Source of the DNA: Agrobacterium vitis
GTDB lineage: Bacteria; Pseudomonadota; Alphaproteobacteria; Rhizobiales; Rhizobiaceae
Length of the DNA stretch: 64,000 nucleotides
Direction: 5' to 3'
Assembly: GCF_014926405.1 (NCBI RefSeq)
Contig: NZ_JACXXJ020000005.1
Location: forward strand, 3,608,501 to 3,672,500
Shown: piece after piece, positions 28,731-39,242 of the stretch
How the letters are laid out: every line of letters begins with the position of its first letter
How positions within the stretch are numbered: position 1 is the stretch's first letter
Translations under genes and position numbers: made by a program
Notes under the pieces: model-generated
Databases searched by the model: none
What the model was told of the DNA's origin: nothing
The model's input: the letters and a program-made list of their open reading frames with translations, nothing else

Positions 28731-30386
28731 ATGTTTCTACCTGCCGGCGCTTCCTATGAGGCTCTCTGTCATGCGTTTTCCTGGTCCATACCAGCTCAGT
28801 TCAACATGGGACGGGCCGTTTGCGATGAATGGGCTGCCCGCGAACCGGACCGAATCTGCCTTGAGCATTTTTCACCTGACGGCGCGCATCGAACCCTAAC
28901 CTATGGGGCGCTTGCTGCGCGATCCAACGCATTCGCGGATGCCCTAAGCCAGCTCGGTATTGGTCCTGGGGAGCGGGTTGCTTTGCTGCTGCCGCAGGGG
29001 TTTGAGACTGTCATCGCCCATGTGGCGATTTACAAGCTTGGCGCGATCGCTCTGCCGCTGGCCTTGCTATTTGGCGCCGATGCATTGGAATACCGGCTGA
29101 AGACGGTGGGTGCCTGCGCGGTCATCACCAATGATTTCGGTCTGTCGCGGCTGGAGCCTATTCGGGCCAGCCTGCCGGACCTTCGGGAGGTTATTTCCAT
29201 TGGCACGCCTTCTCCCAGCGTCCTGTCCTTTGAAACTCTATGGCAGAGCGGTTCCGCGTCTTTTGAGGGGCCACAGACCGGGCCAGACGATCCGGCACTG
29301 ATGATCTTCACCTCTGGCACGACCGGTGCGCCGAAGGGCGCTCTGCATGGACACCGGGTGCTTGCCGGTCACATTCCAGGCTTCCAGCTTGCCCATGACG
29401 GTCTACCACAGCCGGGCGACAGGATCTGGACGCCTTCGGACTGGGCTTGGGCTGGCGGACTTTTGAATGTGCTGATGCCAGCCCTGATGCTGGGGGTTCC
29501 GGTCGTGTCGTCGCCTGCCCAGAAATTTGATCCGGCCATGGCCTTTCGCATCATGGCGGAGATGAAGGTGCGCAATGCCTTCATTCCGCCCACCGCCTTG
29601 CGGCTGCTCAAAACGGTGAACAATCCGCGCCAGCATTATGATCTTGTGCTGCGTTCCATCGGTTCGGCAGGGGAATCGCTGGGGCGGGAAACCTATCAAT
29701 GGGTCAAGACGGCGCTTGGTATCACGCCCAATGAGTTCTATGGGCAGACCGAATGCAATTTCGTGCTGTCATCGGCTGCCGGTCTGGGCGTCAGCAAGGC
29801 AGGCGCCATCGGCAAGCCGGTGCCGGGCCACCGCGTGGCAATTATCGATGACAAGGGCAGGGAGCTGCCAGTGGGCAAGGTCGGACAGGTGGCGATTGCC
29901 CGGCCCGATCCGGTGATGTTCCTGGAATATTGGAATGATCCGCAGGCGACCCGCCAGAAATTCATTGGCGACTGGATGCTGACCGGTGATCTCGGACGCC
30001 AGGATAGCGAGGGCTATGTGGAGTTTTTCGGTCGCGACGATGATGTCATTACGTCATCCGGCTACCGTATCGGCCCGGCGGAAATCGAGGATTGTCTGGT
30101 TGGTCATCCGGCTGTTCGCCTGGCAGCGGCGGTCGGCAAGCCCGATCCGGTGCGAACTGAAATCGTCAAGGCCTATGTGGTGCTCGCGCCGGGTTTTCAG
30201 GCTGGACCGGCCTTGGCCCGTGACATTGCTGATTGGGTCAAGCAGCGGCTGTCCATGCACGAATATCCGCGTGAAGTGGAGTTTATCACCGATATGCCGC
30301 TGACCACCAGTGGCAAGGTGATCCGCCGCCTGCTGCGTGAGCGCGATGAACCGCAACAGGCACAGCCGGGCATGATGACCGGCTGA
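28731..30386 (+). CDS. Acyl-CoA synthetase (AMP-forming)
   Basis: Activates a carboxylic acid with ATP and CoA. The 551-residue protein shows the AMP-binding loop TSGTTGAPKGALHGH, the A4/A5 region NEFYGQTECN, the hinge TGDLGRQDSEGYVEFFGRDDD and the C-terminal lysine in TTSGKVIRR. The overall pattern is closest to medium-chain or acetyl-like synthetases (AcsM type) rather than long-chain FadD; the exact acid is not evident. ATG 28731 follows AGGAT; the frame opens earlier at 28689. It is convergent with the acyltransferase gene. Confidence 0.93.
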   Translation: MFLPAGASYEALCHAFSWSIPAQFNMGRAVCDEWAAREPDRICLEHFSPDGAHRTLTYGALAARSNAFADALSQLGIGPGERVALLLPQGFETVIAHVAIYKLGAIALPLALLFGADALEYRLKTVGACAVITNDFGLSRLEPIRASLPDLREVISIGTPSPSVLSFETLWQSGSASFEGPQTGPDDPALMIFTSGTTGAPKGALHGHRVLAGHIPGFQLAHDGLPQPGDRIWTPSDWAWAGGLLNVLMPALMLGVPVVSSPAQKFDPAMAFRIMAEMKVRNAFIPPTALRLLKTVNNPRQHYDLVLRSIGSAGESLGRETYQWVKTALGITPNEFYGQTECNFVLSSAAGLGVSKAGAIGKPVPGHRVAIIDDKGRELPVGKVGQVAIARPDPVMFLEYWNDPQATRQKFIGDWMLTGDLGRQDSEGYVEFFGRDDDVITSSGYRIGPAEIEDCLVGHPAVRLAAAVGKPDPVRTEIVKAYVVLAPGFQAGPALARDIADWVKQRLSMHEYPREVEFITDMPLTTSGKVIRRLLRERDEPQQAQPGMMTG

Positions 30387-30415
30387 TATCTCGTTCAGTT
30401 CTAATTTCGCAATGA

Positions 30416-31699
30416 TCAGCTGTCTTTTTGCCGTCTGCCCAGCACCTTGTCCCGCAGGATGCGGGCAATATTGCGCGTGTTGCGATAGAGATGCAGTTGC
30501 GCCGCCACCTGGCGGACATCGCGGTCGGCATTGCGCTTCAGGCCGATAACCATGGTTCCCATGTCTTCCCGCTCCCGCCAGAGCCTGCTCATGACCGGGT
30601 GATCGGGTACGGCGCAGGAATCGGTGCGCAGAATATTGGCATCGTCCAGATGCCATTCCGTCAATCGAGCCACCAGAAGCTTGCCGGGTGAATATCGGGC
30701 ATAGCGCTCATCATAGGCAGTCTTCCACGTATAGGCTTCGGCACCCATAATGAAGACAACCATGGAGGCGATGGCTTTTCCATCGAGATCGAGCGTATGG
30801 ATGCGGACCGAATCGCGCTCGGCCAGATTGGTCATCGCCTCGCGGGCAAAGGCGGCTCGCAGTCGGTCCATGACAAGGGCGCTGCGCTTGCGGCCTTTCC
30901 AGCCGCTGGCTTCGAGCGCCAGGAATTCCTCCATGCGGACATGCAGATCCTGCGGCTGACGGGCGACGGAATAGGTCAATTCGCCCTGCTGACCCAGCAG
31001 GCGCATCTGCCGGCGCATGTCGCGCCAATGGGACTTACCAATGGCCTGGCTTAGATAGGTTTCTCCATCCTCCAGGCTCTCGAGCATTGGGCGCTGGTAG
31101 GGATTTGTCACGGTCAGTGGCAGGTCACGGCTGATCGCCACGGCCCGCAGTAGTTTTGTGACCGGCCCATCGATTCGCAGATCCGGCAGGACGAGAACGG
31201 AGGGCAATTTGGCTTTGGCATCGCTCAGTCCCTCGAAAAGGTTGTCGAGCGTTTCCACCGCATCCTCCGCATCGACCAGAGGCGTGCCAAGCGGGCCGAA
31301 GGGGTTGGACCATACGCGAACAATGGACGGACCGACTGCAAAGCCTGGTTTTTCCACCGAAAAAGGCATCAGCAACCGGATCCGGCTGCGACCCTGCCGC
31401 TCGTCGCGGATCAGTGCCATGCGCACTTCACGCTCGTCCAGGCGGGGGATGGCGGGGGCCAGGAAGCGGGCCGAGAAGAAGACATTCTGCTCCAGTGCCC
31501 GGTTGGTCAGGTAGTCCATTTCCTGTTCAAGGTCGTAGCTGGTCTGGCGTGGATAGAGCCAAAGATCGCGGCCAGGGCGTCCCACGGCAATCTGGCCATC
31601 GGCGGGCGGACGATTGACCGGCGCAGACACGGTATGCAGAACCGGGCGCTCGGTGCTCGTTTCCCGGCTGGTATCGTCGGTCACCGGTAGTGTGTTCAT
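30416..31699 (-). CDS. GNAT-type (BioF2-like) acyltransferase
   Basis: A 427-residue cytoplasmic protein with the FemAB/BioF2-like GNAT fold in its second half. SHWRDMRRQMRLLGQQGEL starts the domain, and YTWKTAYDERYARYSPGKLL and EWHLDDANILRTDSC are the typical late motifs. Such enzymes often sit in exopolysaccharide loci and modify sugars or lipids. The first 50 residues look disordered. It lies 20 bp downstream of a polysaccharide flippase gene, which supports a surface-polymer role. Substrate unknown. Confidence 0.85.
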   Translation of the reverse strand: MNTLPVTDDTSRETSTERPVLHTVSAPVNRPPADGQIAVGRPGRDLWLYPRQTSYDLEQEMDYLTNRALEQNVFFSARFLAPAIPRLDEREVRMALIRDERQGRSRIRLLMPFSVEKPGFAVGPSIVRVWSNPFGPLGTPLVDAEDAVETLDNLFEGLSDAKAKLPSVLVLPDLRIDGPVTKLLRAVAISRDLPLTVTNPYQRPMLESLEDGETYLSQAIGKSHWRDMRRQMRLLGQQGELTYSVARQPQDLHVRMEEFLALEASGWKGRKRSALVMDRLRAAFAREAMTNLAERDSVRIHTLDLDGKAIASMVVFIMGAEAYTWKTAYDERYARYSPGKLLVARLTEWHLDDANILRTDSCAVPDHPVMSRLWREREDMGTMVIGLKRNADRDVRQVAAQLHLYRNTRNIARILRDKVLGRRQKDS

Positions 31700-31719
31700 A
31701 TCCTACAACCTGGTTCGCT

Positions 31720-33123
31720 TCATGCGGGCCTGTCTTGCTTCATGCGAGACAATGGGTCGGCAAATGCAAATAAGACAATGCCAAGCGCATAGCGCACGGC
31801 AAGGTGTAACAAGATCGCTTCCACCAACATTGCCGAGGCGGCAGCCGTTGCCGCGCCGGTGAGGCCATAAAGCGGAATGAGAGTCACATTCAGCCCGATA
31901 TTAGATGCTAAAGCAATCACATATAGTAGCACACACAATTTTTGTCGCCCGGCCATGGTCAAGAGCATCTCACCGGGACCAATCAGCGCCTTGGTCAGGG
32001 CGCCGGCAAACAGAATGGCCATCAATGGATAGCCTGCCGTGAAATTCGGGCCGAACAGACCGAGCAAGACTTCGCCAGCCGCCAGCACCAGAAGACCGAT
32101 GATCAGCGACGGCCAGAAGCACCAGCGGGCCATTCTGCCGGCAAATAGGGCCAGCGGCCGGATATCATCTTCATTCATCAGTGCTGAAAAGCGCGGTCCG
32201 GCTGCGGCCTTGACCGCGAAATAGACGAATTGCACCAGGGCCATGGTTTTTGCCGCAGCAAAATAGATCCCGACCTGGTCGGGTGGCAGATAAAGCCCAA
32301 CCACCATGACGTCGGAATTGGTGAGTAGGAACAGAAAGCCCTCGATCAGGAAAATCGGGATGGCAACGCGAAACCAGACCATGAAATCGATCCGCCGAGG
32401 CCCCCGCAGATATTTACGCCGCAGACGCCAGTGAATGGTGGCGAATTGGCTGAGTGTCGTGACATAGGTGGCGGCAAGGGCCGCCTGCATGGCGGTGGTG
32501 GCTGTGCGTGGCGCCCCCAGCATTACGGCCAGCAGCATGAAGGCAAGGATCAGCACGGGCCTGACAATATAGGTGGGGCTGAGGGCTGCAACGGGCCAGC
32601 TATTGGCGCGCGCCGTACCGTCAAGCACATCGCCCAGCGCAATCATCGGCAGTGCGAACAGGCCGAGAAACAGCGGTGTCAGGTAGTAACCGGCAATCCG
32701 ATCTCCGAAAAAATTCAACAGGATAAGACCGGTTGCAGTCAGACAGCTGGCGAGGCCAAGAGCGAAGATCCGGATGGTAACGGTGATGCCACGGATTTCA
32801 GGAATTTCATCTCTTGCGTGATATTGCGGCAGAAAGCGGATGACGGTCGAATGAAAACCAAGGCAAGATAGATTGCCGAACAGCACGACCAGCACCCAGA
32901 CGAAAACGAATATTCCATATTCGAAATCGCCCATCAGCCGGGCCTGGACGATCTGCGAGAAAAAGGCAATCGCTGCGCTGACGATGCGGATGGCAAAGGC
33001 AATCAGCGCCATGCGCTGGGCGCGGGCCACATCGTCGTGAGCGGACAAGGCGGTGACGATCCTGCGCAGCGGGCCATGCAGCCGGGCTGGCAGGAGATGT
33101 TCCACCCTCTGGATAACCGCCAT
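31720..33123 (-). CDS. Polysaccharide flippase-like membrane protein (Wzx/MOP superfamily)
   Basis: A 467-residue integral membrane protein with about twelve to fourteen helices, in the oligosaccharide-flippase branch of the MOP exporter superfamily. The N-terminal part (AFAIRIVSAAIAFFSQIVQA, then LMGDFEYGIFVF) follows the Wzx pattern. These proteins move lipid-linked saccharides across the inner membrane. ATG 33123 is preferred over 33165, but no clear ribosome site supports either. It precedes the GNAT acyltransferase gene on the same strand. No polymerase or glycosyltransferase gene is in the window, so the pathway is incomplete here. Confidence 0.87.
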   Translation of the reverse strand: MAVIQRVEHLLPARLHGPLRRIVTALSAHDDVARAQRMALIAFAIRIVSAAIAFFSQIVQARLMGDFEYGIFVFVWVLVVLFGNLSCLGFHSTVIRFLPQYHARDEIPEIRGITVTIRIFALGLASCLTATGLILLNFFGDRIAGYYLTPLFLGLFALPMIALGDVLDGTARANSWPVAALSPTYIVRPVLILAFMLLAVMLGAPRTATTAMQAALAATYVTTLSQFATIHWRLRRKYLRGPRRIDFMVWFRVAIPIFLIEGFLFLLTNSDVMVVGLYLPPDQVGIYFAAAKTMALVQFVYFAVKAAAGPRFSALMNEDDIRPLALFAGRMARWCFWPSLIIGLLVLAAGEVLLGLFGPNFTAGYPLMAILFAGALTKALIGPGEMLLTMAGRQKLCVLLYVIALASNIGLNVTLIPLYGLTGAATAAASAMLVEAILLHLAVRYALGIVLFAFADPLSRMKQDRPA

Positions 33124-33232
33124 GATAAACACGCAACACTCACAGGCACATATGCGACAGGGCATTCAGTCTTGGCAGCTTACGGTTAACAAAAGCCTGC
33201 CCGTCAGTGTTTGAATAGCCTATGTCTGTGAG

Positions 33233-33264
33233 AAATCGGCCAACCCATCCGGCTGGCCGATTTT
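33233..33264 (-). terminator. Terminator after secA
   Basis: Arms AAATCGGCCA and TGGCCGATTT with an 11-base loop begin 8 bp beyond the secA stop. A TTTC tract follows on the minus strand. It separates secA from the flippase gene downstream. Confidence 0.7.
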
Positions 33265-33271
33265 GATTGTC

Positions 33272-35971
33272 TTATGCCAGCAGGGCGCCGTGGCAGTGCT
33301 TGAAGCGCTTGCCGGAGCCGCAAGGGCACATTTCGTTGCGTCCGACCTTGCCCCAGGTCGAGGGATCGGCGGCATTGCGGTTTTCAGGGGTGACGATGCT
33401 GTCTGCGGCGACAAATTCATCCTGGCCGGTCTGTGGGTCTTCGTGGTGGCCATGCATGATCGGCAGGGTTGGCTCCGGGGGCGCTTCACGGACGATTTCC
33501 ACCCGCATCATTTGGGCGGTAACGCCTTCTCGCATGTTGGCGAGCAGCGCCTGGAACAGTTCGAACGCTTCCGCCTTGTATTCCTGCAAGGGATCGCGCT
33601 GGGCATAGCCACGGAAACCCACCACCGAACGCAAGTGGTCGAGGTTGACGATATGCTCGCGCCACAGGTTATCGATGGTCTGCAACAATACGGACCGTTC
33701 GATATAGGCCATGATTTCCGGACCGAAGCGCTCGGTCTTCTCAGCCATGACCTCGTCGGCGGCTTTCTTGACCCGTTCGACGATATCGTCTTCAGCAATG
33801 CCTTCTTCCTGCGCCCAGTCCTCGATAGGAAGGTCGAGGTTGAGGATTCCGGTCATTGCCGTCTTCAGGCCAGCCACATCCCATTGTTCGGCATAGGCCT
33901 TTTCCGGGATATGCGTGCGCACGATGGTGTCGATCAGCTCGTGGCGCATATCGTCGATGGTTTCGGTCAGGTCTTCGGCATCCATCAGCTCGACGCGCTG
34001 CTCGAAAATCACCTTGCGCTGGTCGTTCAGCACGTCGTCATATTTCAACAGGTTCTTGCGGATGTCGAAATTGCGCGCCTCGACCTTTTTCTGGGCGCGT
34101 TCAAGCGCCTTGTTGATCCAGGGATGGACGATGGCTTCGCCTTCCTTCAGGCCCAGCTTCTGAAGCATGCTGTCCATGCGGTCGGAACCGAAAATCCGCA
34201 TCAGGTCGTCTTGAAGCGACAGGTAGAATTTCGAACGGCCCGGGTCGCCCTGACGACCGGAACGGCCACGCAGCTGGTTATCGATGCGCCGGCTTTCATG
34301 GCGCTCGGTAGCGATCACGTAGAGGCCGCCTGCGGCCAGTGCCTTTTCCTTCAGGGCTTTGACTTCTTCGCGGATCGCCTGTTCCTTGGCGTCACGCTCT
34401 GGGCCGGGCTCCATGCCTTCCAGATCGCGTTCAAGCCGCATGTCGATATTGCCACCAAGCTGAATGTCGGTACCGCGACCGGCCATGTTGGTGGCGATGG
34501 TGACGGCGCCCGGCACACCAGCCTGGGAGACGATATAGGCTTCCTGCTCGTGATAGCGGGCATTCAGCACGCTGAAATCGGTAAATCCGCTCTGGCGCAG
34601 CATGGTGGCCAGCAGTTCGGACTTTTCAATCGATGTTGTCCCGACCAGGACCGGCTGATTGCGCGACGCGGAGGCCTTGATTTCCTCGATGATCGCCTTG
34701 AACTTTTCCTCAAAGGTCCGGTAGACCTCATCATCCTCGTCGATACGCAGGATCGGCAGGTTGGTCGGCACTTCGATGACGCTGAGGCCGTAGATATCCT
34801 GGAATTCCTCGGCTTCGGTATTGGCCGTACCGGTCATCCCGGCAAGCTTTGAATACATCCGGAAATAATTCTGGAAGGTAATCGAGGCCAGGGTCTGGTT
34901 TTCCGGCTGGATCGTTACCTTTTCCTTGGCTTCCAGCGCCTGGTGCTGGCCTTCGGAATAGCGACGGCCCGGCATCATCCGGCCGGTGAACTCGTCGATA
35001 ATGACGATTTCGTCATTGCGAACGATATAGTCCTTGTCGCGCTGGAACAGCTTGTGGGCCTTCAGCGCATTGTTGATGTGATGGACGATGGCGACGTTTT
35101 CGACGTCATACAGCGAAACGCCTTTGAGCAGGCCAGCGTCTTTCAGCAGGTTTTCCAGCTTTTCGGTGCCGACTTCGGAGAAATTGGCCGATTTCTGCTT
35201 TTCATCGATCTCGTAGTCTTCGGCACTCAGCATTGGAATGAAAGCGTCGATGGTGGTGTAGAGATCGGAACGGTCGTCGAGCGGTCCGGAAATGATCAGC
35301 GGTGTGCGCGCTTCATCGACCAGGATTGAGTCCACTTCGTCGACGATTGCGTAATTATGGCCGCGCTGCACCATCTGGCCGCGCTCATATTTCATGTTGT
35401 CGCGCAGGTAGTCGAAGCCAAGCTCGTTATTGGTGGCGTAGGTGATGTCGCAGGCATAGGCCTCGCGGCGCTCATCGTCGTTCATGCCATGCACGATGAC
35501 GCCGGTGGTCAGGCCGAGGAAGCTGTAGAGCTTGGCCATGATGGCGGCGTCGCGGCTGGCGAGATAATCATTGACCGTCACCACATGCACGCCCTTGCCG
35601 GACAATGCGTTGAGATAAACGGCGAGCGTTGCCACCAGCGTCTTGCCTTCGCCGGTTTTCATTTCGGCAATGGCGTTTTCATGCAGGATCATGCCGCCGA
35701 TCAGCTGCACATCGAAGGGCCGCATGCCGAGCGCCCGGCGCGATGCTTCGCGCGCCACGGCAAAGGCCGGGATCAGGATGTCGTCGAGCGTCTTGCCTTT
35801 GGCAAGCTCACCCTTGAATTCGTCGGTCTTTGCGGCCAGCTCGGCATCACTCAATGCCTTTATGCTGTCCTCCAGCGCGTTGATGGCGGCCACGCGAGGC
35901 TTATTCCCCCGGATGCGGCGTTCATTCGAGGAGCCGAAAATTTTGCGGGCGATCCCACCAAGACTGACCAT
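33272..35971 (-). CDS. secA: Preprotein translocase ATPase SecA
   Basis: The motor of the Sec export pathway. The 899-residue protein has the Walker A motif MKTGEGKT, the DEAD-like [14 protein letters not shown], and [12 protein letters not shown] and [18 protein letters not shown] of the second helicase domain. The C-terminal zinc motif [14 protein letters not shown], which binds SecB, is intact. Two ATGs compete: 35977 and 35971. The second has better spacing from AAAGGA and gives MVSLGG, the common rhizobial start. It is divergent from a secreted parvulin-type isomerase, itself a Sec substrate. Confidence 0.98.
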   Translation of the reverse strand: MVSLGGIARKIFGSSNERRIRGNKPRVAAINALEDSIKALSDAELAAKTDEFKGELAKGKTLDDILIPAFAVAREASRRALGMRPFDVQLIGGMILHENAIAEMKTGEGKTLVATLAVYLNALSGKGVHVVTVNDYLASRDAAIMAKLYSFLGLTTGVIVHGMNDDERREAYACDITYATNNELGFDYLRDNMKYERGQMVQRGHNYAIVDEVDSILVDEARTPLIISGPLDDRSDLYTTIDAFIPMLSAEDYEIDEKQKSANFSEVGTEKLENLLKDAGLLKGVSLYDVENVAIVHHINNALKAHKLFQRDKDYIVRNDEIVIIDEFTGRMMPGRRYSEGQHQALEAKEKVTIQPENQTLASITFQNYFRMYSKLAGMTGTANTEAEEFQDIYGLSVIEVPTNLPILRIDEDDEVYRTFEEKFKAIIEEIKASASRNQPVLVGTTSIEKSELLATMLRQSGFTDFSVLNARYHEQEAYIVSQAGVPGAVTIATNMAGRGTDIQLGGNIDMRLERDLEGMEPGPERDAKEQAIREEVKALKEKALAAGGLYVIATERHESRRIDNQLRGRSGRQGDPGRSKFYLSLQDDLMRIFGSDRMDSMLQKLGLKEGEAIVHPWINKALERAQKKVEARNFDIRKNLLKYDDVLNDQRKVIFEQRVELMDAEDLTETIDDMRHELIDTIVRTHIPEKAYAEQWDVAGLKTAMTGILNLDLPIEDWAQEEGIAEDDIVERVKKAADEVMAEKTERFGPEIMAYIERSVLLQTIDNLWREHIVNLDHLRSVVGFRGYAQRDPLQEYKAEAFELFQALLANMREGVTAQMMRVEIVREAPPEPTLPIMHGHHEDPQTGQDEFVAADSIVTPENRNAADPSTWGKVGRNEMCPCGSGKRFKHCHGALLA

Positions 35972-36233
35972 GTCCATGGTCCTTTCTGAATTCCGTCACG
36001 AGGTTGAAACCGAAGCCCCGGGTCTACTCCCGGTCGCTCACGGCCACATGACAGTGGAGATTGGCGTACCGCCTCCGGAAACTGCTCTGGACGCGGAGTT
36101 GCGTGACAGATAAGAGGGGGGTCGAATTATGTCAACGGGACAGCATGCACCACAAGTGCCACAATCGCGTGGTTTAGGGTGTTTTCGACCCGATTGACAG
36201 TCGCAATCGGCCTCTTTACCGAAGGGTTATTAT

Positions 36234-37109
36234 ATGCTGCGTTCTCACAAACTCGTCCTGGCGGCCTGTGCCGCCCTTGTGGCGCTGTCTTCTTACGCCC
36301 ATGCCGACGATGCTGTCGTCGCCAAGGTCGGCACTCTGGAAATCCACCAGTCCGAGCTGGATCTGGCGATTGCCAACCTCGATCCTCAGTTTGCCCAGAT
36401 GCCGGATGACCAGAAAAAGGTTGCGGCTCTGTCTGGCGCTATCGATGTCAAGCTGCTGGCTGGCAGCGCCATCGGCGAAAAAATGCAGGACGATCCGGCC
36501 TACAAGCAGCGCATGGCTTTCATTGCCGACCGCGAACTCCACAATGCCTATTTCAAGAAGCATGTCGTGGACGTGACAACCGATGAGGAAGTCAAGGCGC
36601 GCTATGAGAAGGAAATCGCCGCTCTGCCGAAGGAGCAAGAAATTCACGCCCGTCACATTCTGGTGAAGACCGAGGATGAAGCCAAGGATGTGATCAAGCA
36701 GCTGGATGGCGGCAAGGATTTTGCCGAACTGGCCAAGGAAAAATCGACCGATTCCAGCGGATCGGACGGCGGTGATCTCGGTTTCTTCTCCAAGGGCCGT
36801 ATGGTGCCTGAATTCGAAGAAGCTGCCTTTGCGCTCAAGCCCGGCACCTATACCAAGACCCCGGTGAAGAGCCAGTTCGGCTTCCACGTCATCAAGGTCG
36901 AAGAGATCCGTGACGCGGCTCCGCCGAAATTCGAAGATGTGCAGCAGCAGGTTCGCCAGCTGGTGATGCGCGACAAGTATCTGGCCCTGCTGGAAAAGGC
37001 CAAGACCTCTGAAAAGGTCGAGATCGTCGATCCGGCTCTGAAGAAGGGCTATGAGGATATCAGCAAGCAGCAGGCCGATCCGGACGCTGCCGCCGCGCCG
37101 AAGCCATAA
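36234..37109 (+). CDS. Periplasmic peptidylprolyl isomerase, parvulin type
   Basis: A 291-residue exported foldase. The signal peptide ends at about residue 24 (SSYAHA-DD). A SurA-like N-terminal helical region is followed by one parvulin domain (about 135-230) with the strands EIHARHILVKTEDEA and GGDLGFFSKGRMVPEFEEAAF and the closing GFHVIKVEE. The tail is Ala/Pro-rich. It probably helps outer-membrane protein folding. ATG 36234 has GAAGGG 7 bases upstream. A strong terminator follows it. Confidence 0.93.
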   Translation: MLRSHKLVLAACAALVALSSYAHADDAVVAKVGTLEIHQSELDLAIANLDPQFAQMPDDQKKVAALSGAIDVKLLAGSAIGEKMQDDPAYKQRMAFIADRELHNAYFKKHVVDVTTDEEVKARYEKEIAALPKEQEIHARHILVKTEDEAKDVIKQLDGGKDFAELAKEKSTDSSGSDGGDLGFFSKGRMVPEFEEAAFALKPGTYTKTPVKSQFGFHVIKVEEIRDAAPPKFEDVQQQVRQLVMRDKYLALLEKAKTSEKVEIVDPALKKGYEDISKQQADPDAAAAPKP

Positions 37110-37122
37110 GCAAGCGCTCATT

Positions 37123-37155
37123 CCGCCGCATCGCGCTTAGGACGCGATGCGGCGG
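37123..37155 (+). terminator. Rho-independent terminator after the parvulin gene
   Basis: The arms CCGCCGCATCGCG and CGCGATGCGGCGG pair perfectly around a 7-base loop, followed by TTTCCTTTT. It lies 14 bp after the stop. An in-frame start for argJ at 37147 would fall inside this stem, which argues for the later argJ start. Confidence 0.92.
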
Positions 37156-37197
37156 TTTCCTTTTGTCGTTTCGTCTTTTCCGGGGCCGTTTCCAGCT

Positions 37198-38439
37198 ATG
37201 TCAGCCAGTGTTTCTCCTCTCGCGCCAAAGAGTTTTGCCGAAATGCCCGCGATCCGCGGCGTCTCCATGGCAACAGCTGCGGCGGGCATCAAATACAAGA
37301 ACCGTACCGATGTGCTGTTGATGGTGTTCGATCGCCCAGCCAGCGTTGCGGGCGTGTTTACCCGGTCCAAATGCCCATCCGCACCAGTGGATTTCTGCCG
37401 GAAAAACCTGGCCCATGGCGTGGCGCGTGGCGTGGTTGTCAATTCCGGCAATGCCAATGCCTTTACCGGCACCAAGGGCCGCGCCGCGACCGAGTTGACG
37501 GCCAAATCGGCGGCATCGGCGCTCAACTGCGGTGAAGATGAAATTTATCTGGCCTCGACCGGCGTGATCGGCGAACCACTGGATGCAACGAAATTTGCCG
37601 GCGTGCTTGATGACATGGCCCGCGATGCCAAGGGCGATTTCTGGCTGGAAGCCGCCAAGGCGATCATGACCACGGATACCTATCCGAAGGTTGCGACCCG
37701 CAGCACTGAGATCGGCGGCGTCACTGTGACCATCAATGGCATTGCCAAGGGTGCGGGCATGATCGCGCCTGATATGGCGACCATGCTGTCCTTCGTCGTC
37801 ACCGATGCCGATATCGCACCGGCTGCCTTGCAGGCGCTGTTGTCGGCGGGTGTCGGTCCAAGCTTTAATTCCGTCACGGTCGATAGTGACACCTCGACCT
37901 CCGATACGTTGATGCTGTTTGCGACCGGCGCTGCGGCCAGTGATGGTCAGCAGCGTGTTGACACTGCCGACGATGCCCGTCTTGACGGGTTCCGGGCTGC
38001 ACTCAACGATCTCCTCAAGGATCTGGCCTTGCAAGTGGTCCGTGATGGCGAAGGTGCGCGCAAGATGGTGGAAGTCACCGTCAAGGGCGCTGAAAGCGAC
38101 GCGGCTGCCAAGGTCATTGCCCTTTCGATTGCCAATTCGCCATTGGTGAAGACGGCAGTTGCTGGCGAAGACGCCAATTGGGGCCGGGTGGTCATGGCTG
38201 TCGGCAAGGCTGGCGAGTTGGCTGACCGGGATCGTCTGGCGATTTGGTTCGGTGACGTCCGCGTTGCTGTTAACGGTGAGCGTGATCCGGATTATTCGGA
38301 AGCCGCAGCCACAGCCGTGATGCAGGGCGAAGACATTCCGGTCACGGTCGAGCTTGGGCTTGGGTCGGGGACAGCCACGGTCTGGACCTGCGATCTCACC
38401 AAGGAATATGTGGCCATCAACGGGGATTATCGGAGCTGA
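37198..38439 (+). CDS. argJ: Bifunctional glutamate N-acetyltransferase / N-acetylglutamate synthase
   Basis: Transfers acetyl from N-acetylornithine to glutamate, and can also use acetyl-CoA, in the cyclic arginine pathway. The 413-residue precursor self-cleaves before T195 in PDMATMLSF, giving two chains; this site and STGVIGEPL are intact. The start at 37198 gives MSASVSPL and the usual length; the frame is open to 37147, but that would begin inside the terminator stem. No strong ribosome site was seen. The stop overlaps the next ATG by one base, so argJ, the GNAT gene and mutT form one operon. Confidence 0.96.
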   Translation: MSASVSPLAPKSFAEMPAIRGVSMATAAAGIKYKNRTDVLLMVFDRPASVAGVFTRSKCPSAPVDFCRKNLAHGVARGVVVNSGNANAFTGTKGRAATELTAKSAASALNCGEDEIYLASTGVIGEPLDATKFAGVLDDMARDAKGDFWLEAAKAIMTTDTYPKVATRSTEIGGVTVTINGIAKGAGMIAPDMATMLSFVVTDADIAPAALQALLSAGVGPSFNSVTVDSDTSTSDTLMLFATGAAASDGQQRVDTADDARLDGFRAALNDLLKDLALQVVRDGEGARKMVEVTVKGAESDAAAKVIALSIANSPLVKTAVAGEDANWGRVVMAVGKAGELADRDRLAIWFGDVRVAVNGERDPDYSEAAATAVMQGEDIPVTVELGLGSGTATVWTCDLTKEYVAINGDYRS

Positions 38440-39242
38440 TGGCGGTGGATCAGTCACCACGCGCGCCAAACCTGCCGCAGGTCCGCAGGCTGGAAGCTGT
38501 CAGTTTTCGCGCCTGGCCCGCGGCCTCCGTTCAGTATGACGGCAGCTGGCAGGTCCGGCTGACGGGCGGTCATCCGTCGAAGCGGGTCAATTGCGTGGTG
38601 GCGCTGGACCGCTCCGATATCCGCGACATTCGTCTGCGGTTGGAAAAGGCGGAGCGCAAATTCGAATCCTACGGTCGGCCCATGGTGTTTCGAGAAACGC
38701 CGTTGGCGCCGCCGCAAGTGATCGATGTGCTGCGTGAGGATGGTTGGACCCGCTTCGACGAAAGCCTTGTTATGGCGCTCGATCTGGCAGAGCTTTGCGA
38801 TCTCGATGTGATGGATCACCTGCCAACTCAGGATATCGGTCGTTTTGTTGACGCCAGTCTGGCGCTGCGCAATGAGGATGCCGCGTCGAAGCCGGCGCTT
38901 GCCGAACTGATCAGCAATATCAAACCGCCGCTTGGCCTGTTTCTGATCGAGGTGCCTGACAATGGTCCGGTGGCGGCCGCCATTTGCGTGCAAGACAATG
39001 ATCTGGCCGGACTGTTGCAGCTTGCCGTGGGGGAAGCCCATCGCGGCAAAGGAACCGGCCTCGAACTGACCTATGCGGCCCTGCGCTGGGCGCGGATAAG
39101 GGGAGCGAAAAGCGCCTGGCTTCAGGTCCAGGCCGATAACGGTCCGGCCCTTTCGCTTTACGAAAAGCTCGGCTTCAAGGAAGCCTATCGCTATTGCTAC
39201 TGGCGCCACGAAACCGCCGCCAAGGCAGAGGGCGAAGAATGA
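38439..39242 (+). CDS. GNAT-family N-acetyltransferase
   Basis: A 267-residue protein with a C-terminal GNAT domain (about 125-255). The acetyl-CoA loop is VGEAHRGKGTGLELTYAAL, followed by WLQVQADNGPALSLYEKLGF. The N-terminal half carries a divergent domain seen in related rhizobial proteins. It starts at an ATG whose A is the last base of the argJ stop, and it ends inside the mutT start (ATGA), so translation is coupled on both sides. Substrate unknown; the argJ link does not prove an arginine role. Confidence 0.9.
   Translation: MAVDQSPRAPNLPQVRRLEAVSFRAWPAASVQYDGSWQVRLTGGHPSKRVNCVVALDRSDIRDIRLRLEKAERKFESYGRPMVFRETPLAPPQVIDVLREDGWTRFDESLVMALDLAELCDLDVMDHLPTQDIGRFVDASLALRNEDAASKPALAELISNIKPPLGLFLIEVPDNGPVAAAICVQDNDLAGLLQLAVGEAHRGKGTGLELTYAALRWARIRGAKSAWLQVQADNGPALSLYEKLGFKEAYRYCYWRHETAAKAEGEE

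Noticed and set aside
33263..34852. Long rightward frame of 529 codons
   Set aside because: It is antisense to secA, whose motifs are unmistakable; high-GC codon bias creates such shadow frames.
36194..36222. TTGACA, 17 bases, TACCGA as a promoter for the parvulin gene
   Set aside because: The -10 would overlap the ribosome site GAAGGG and leave almost no leader before the ATG at 36234.
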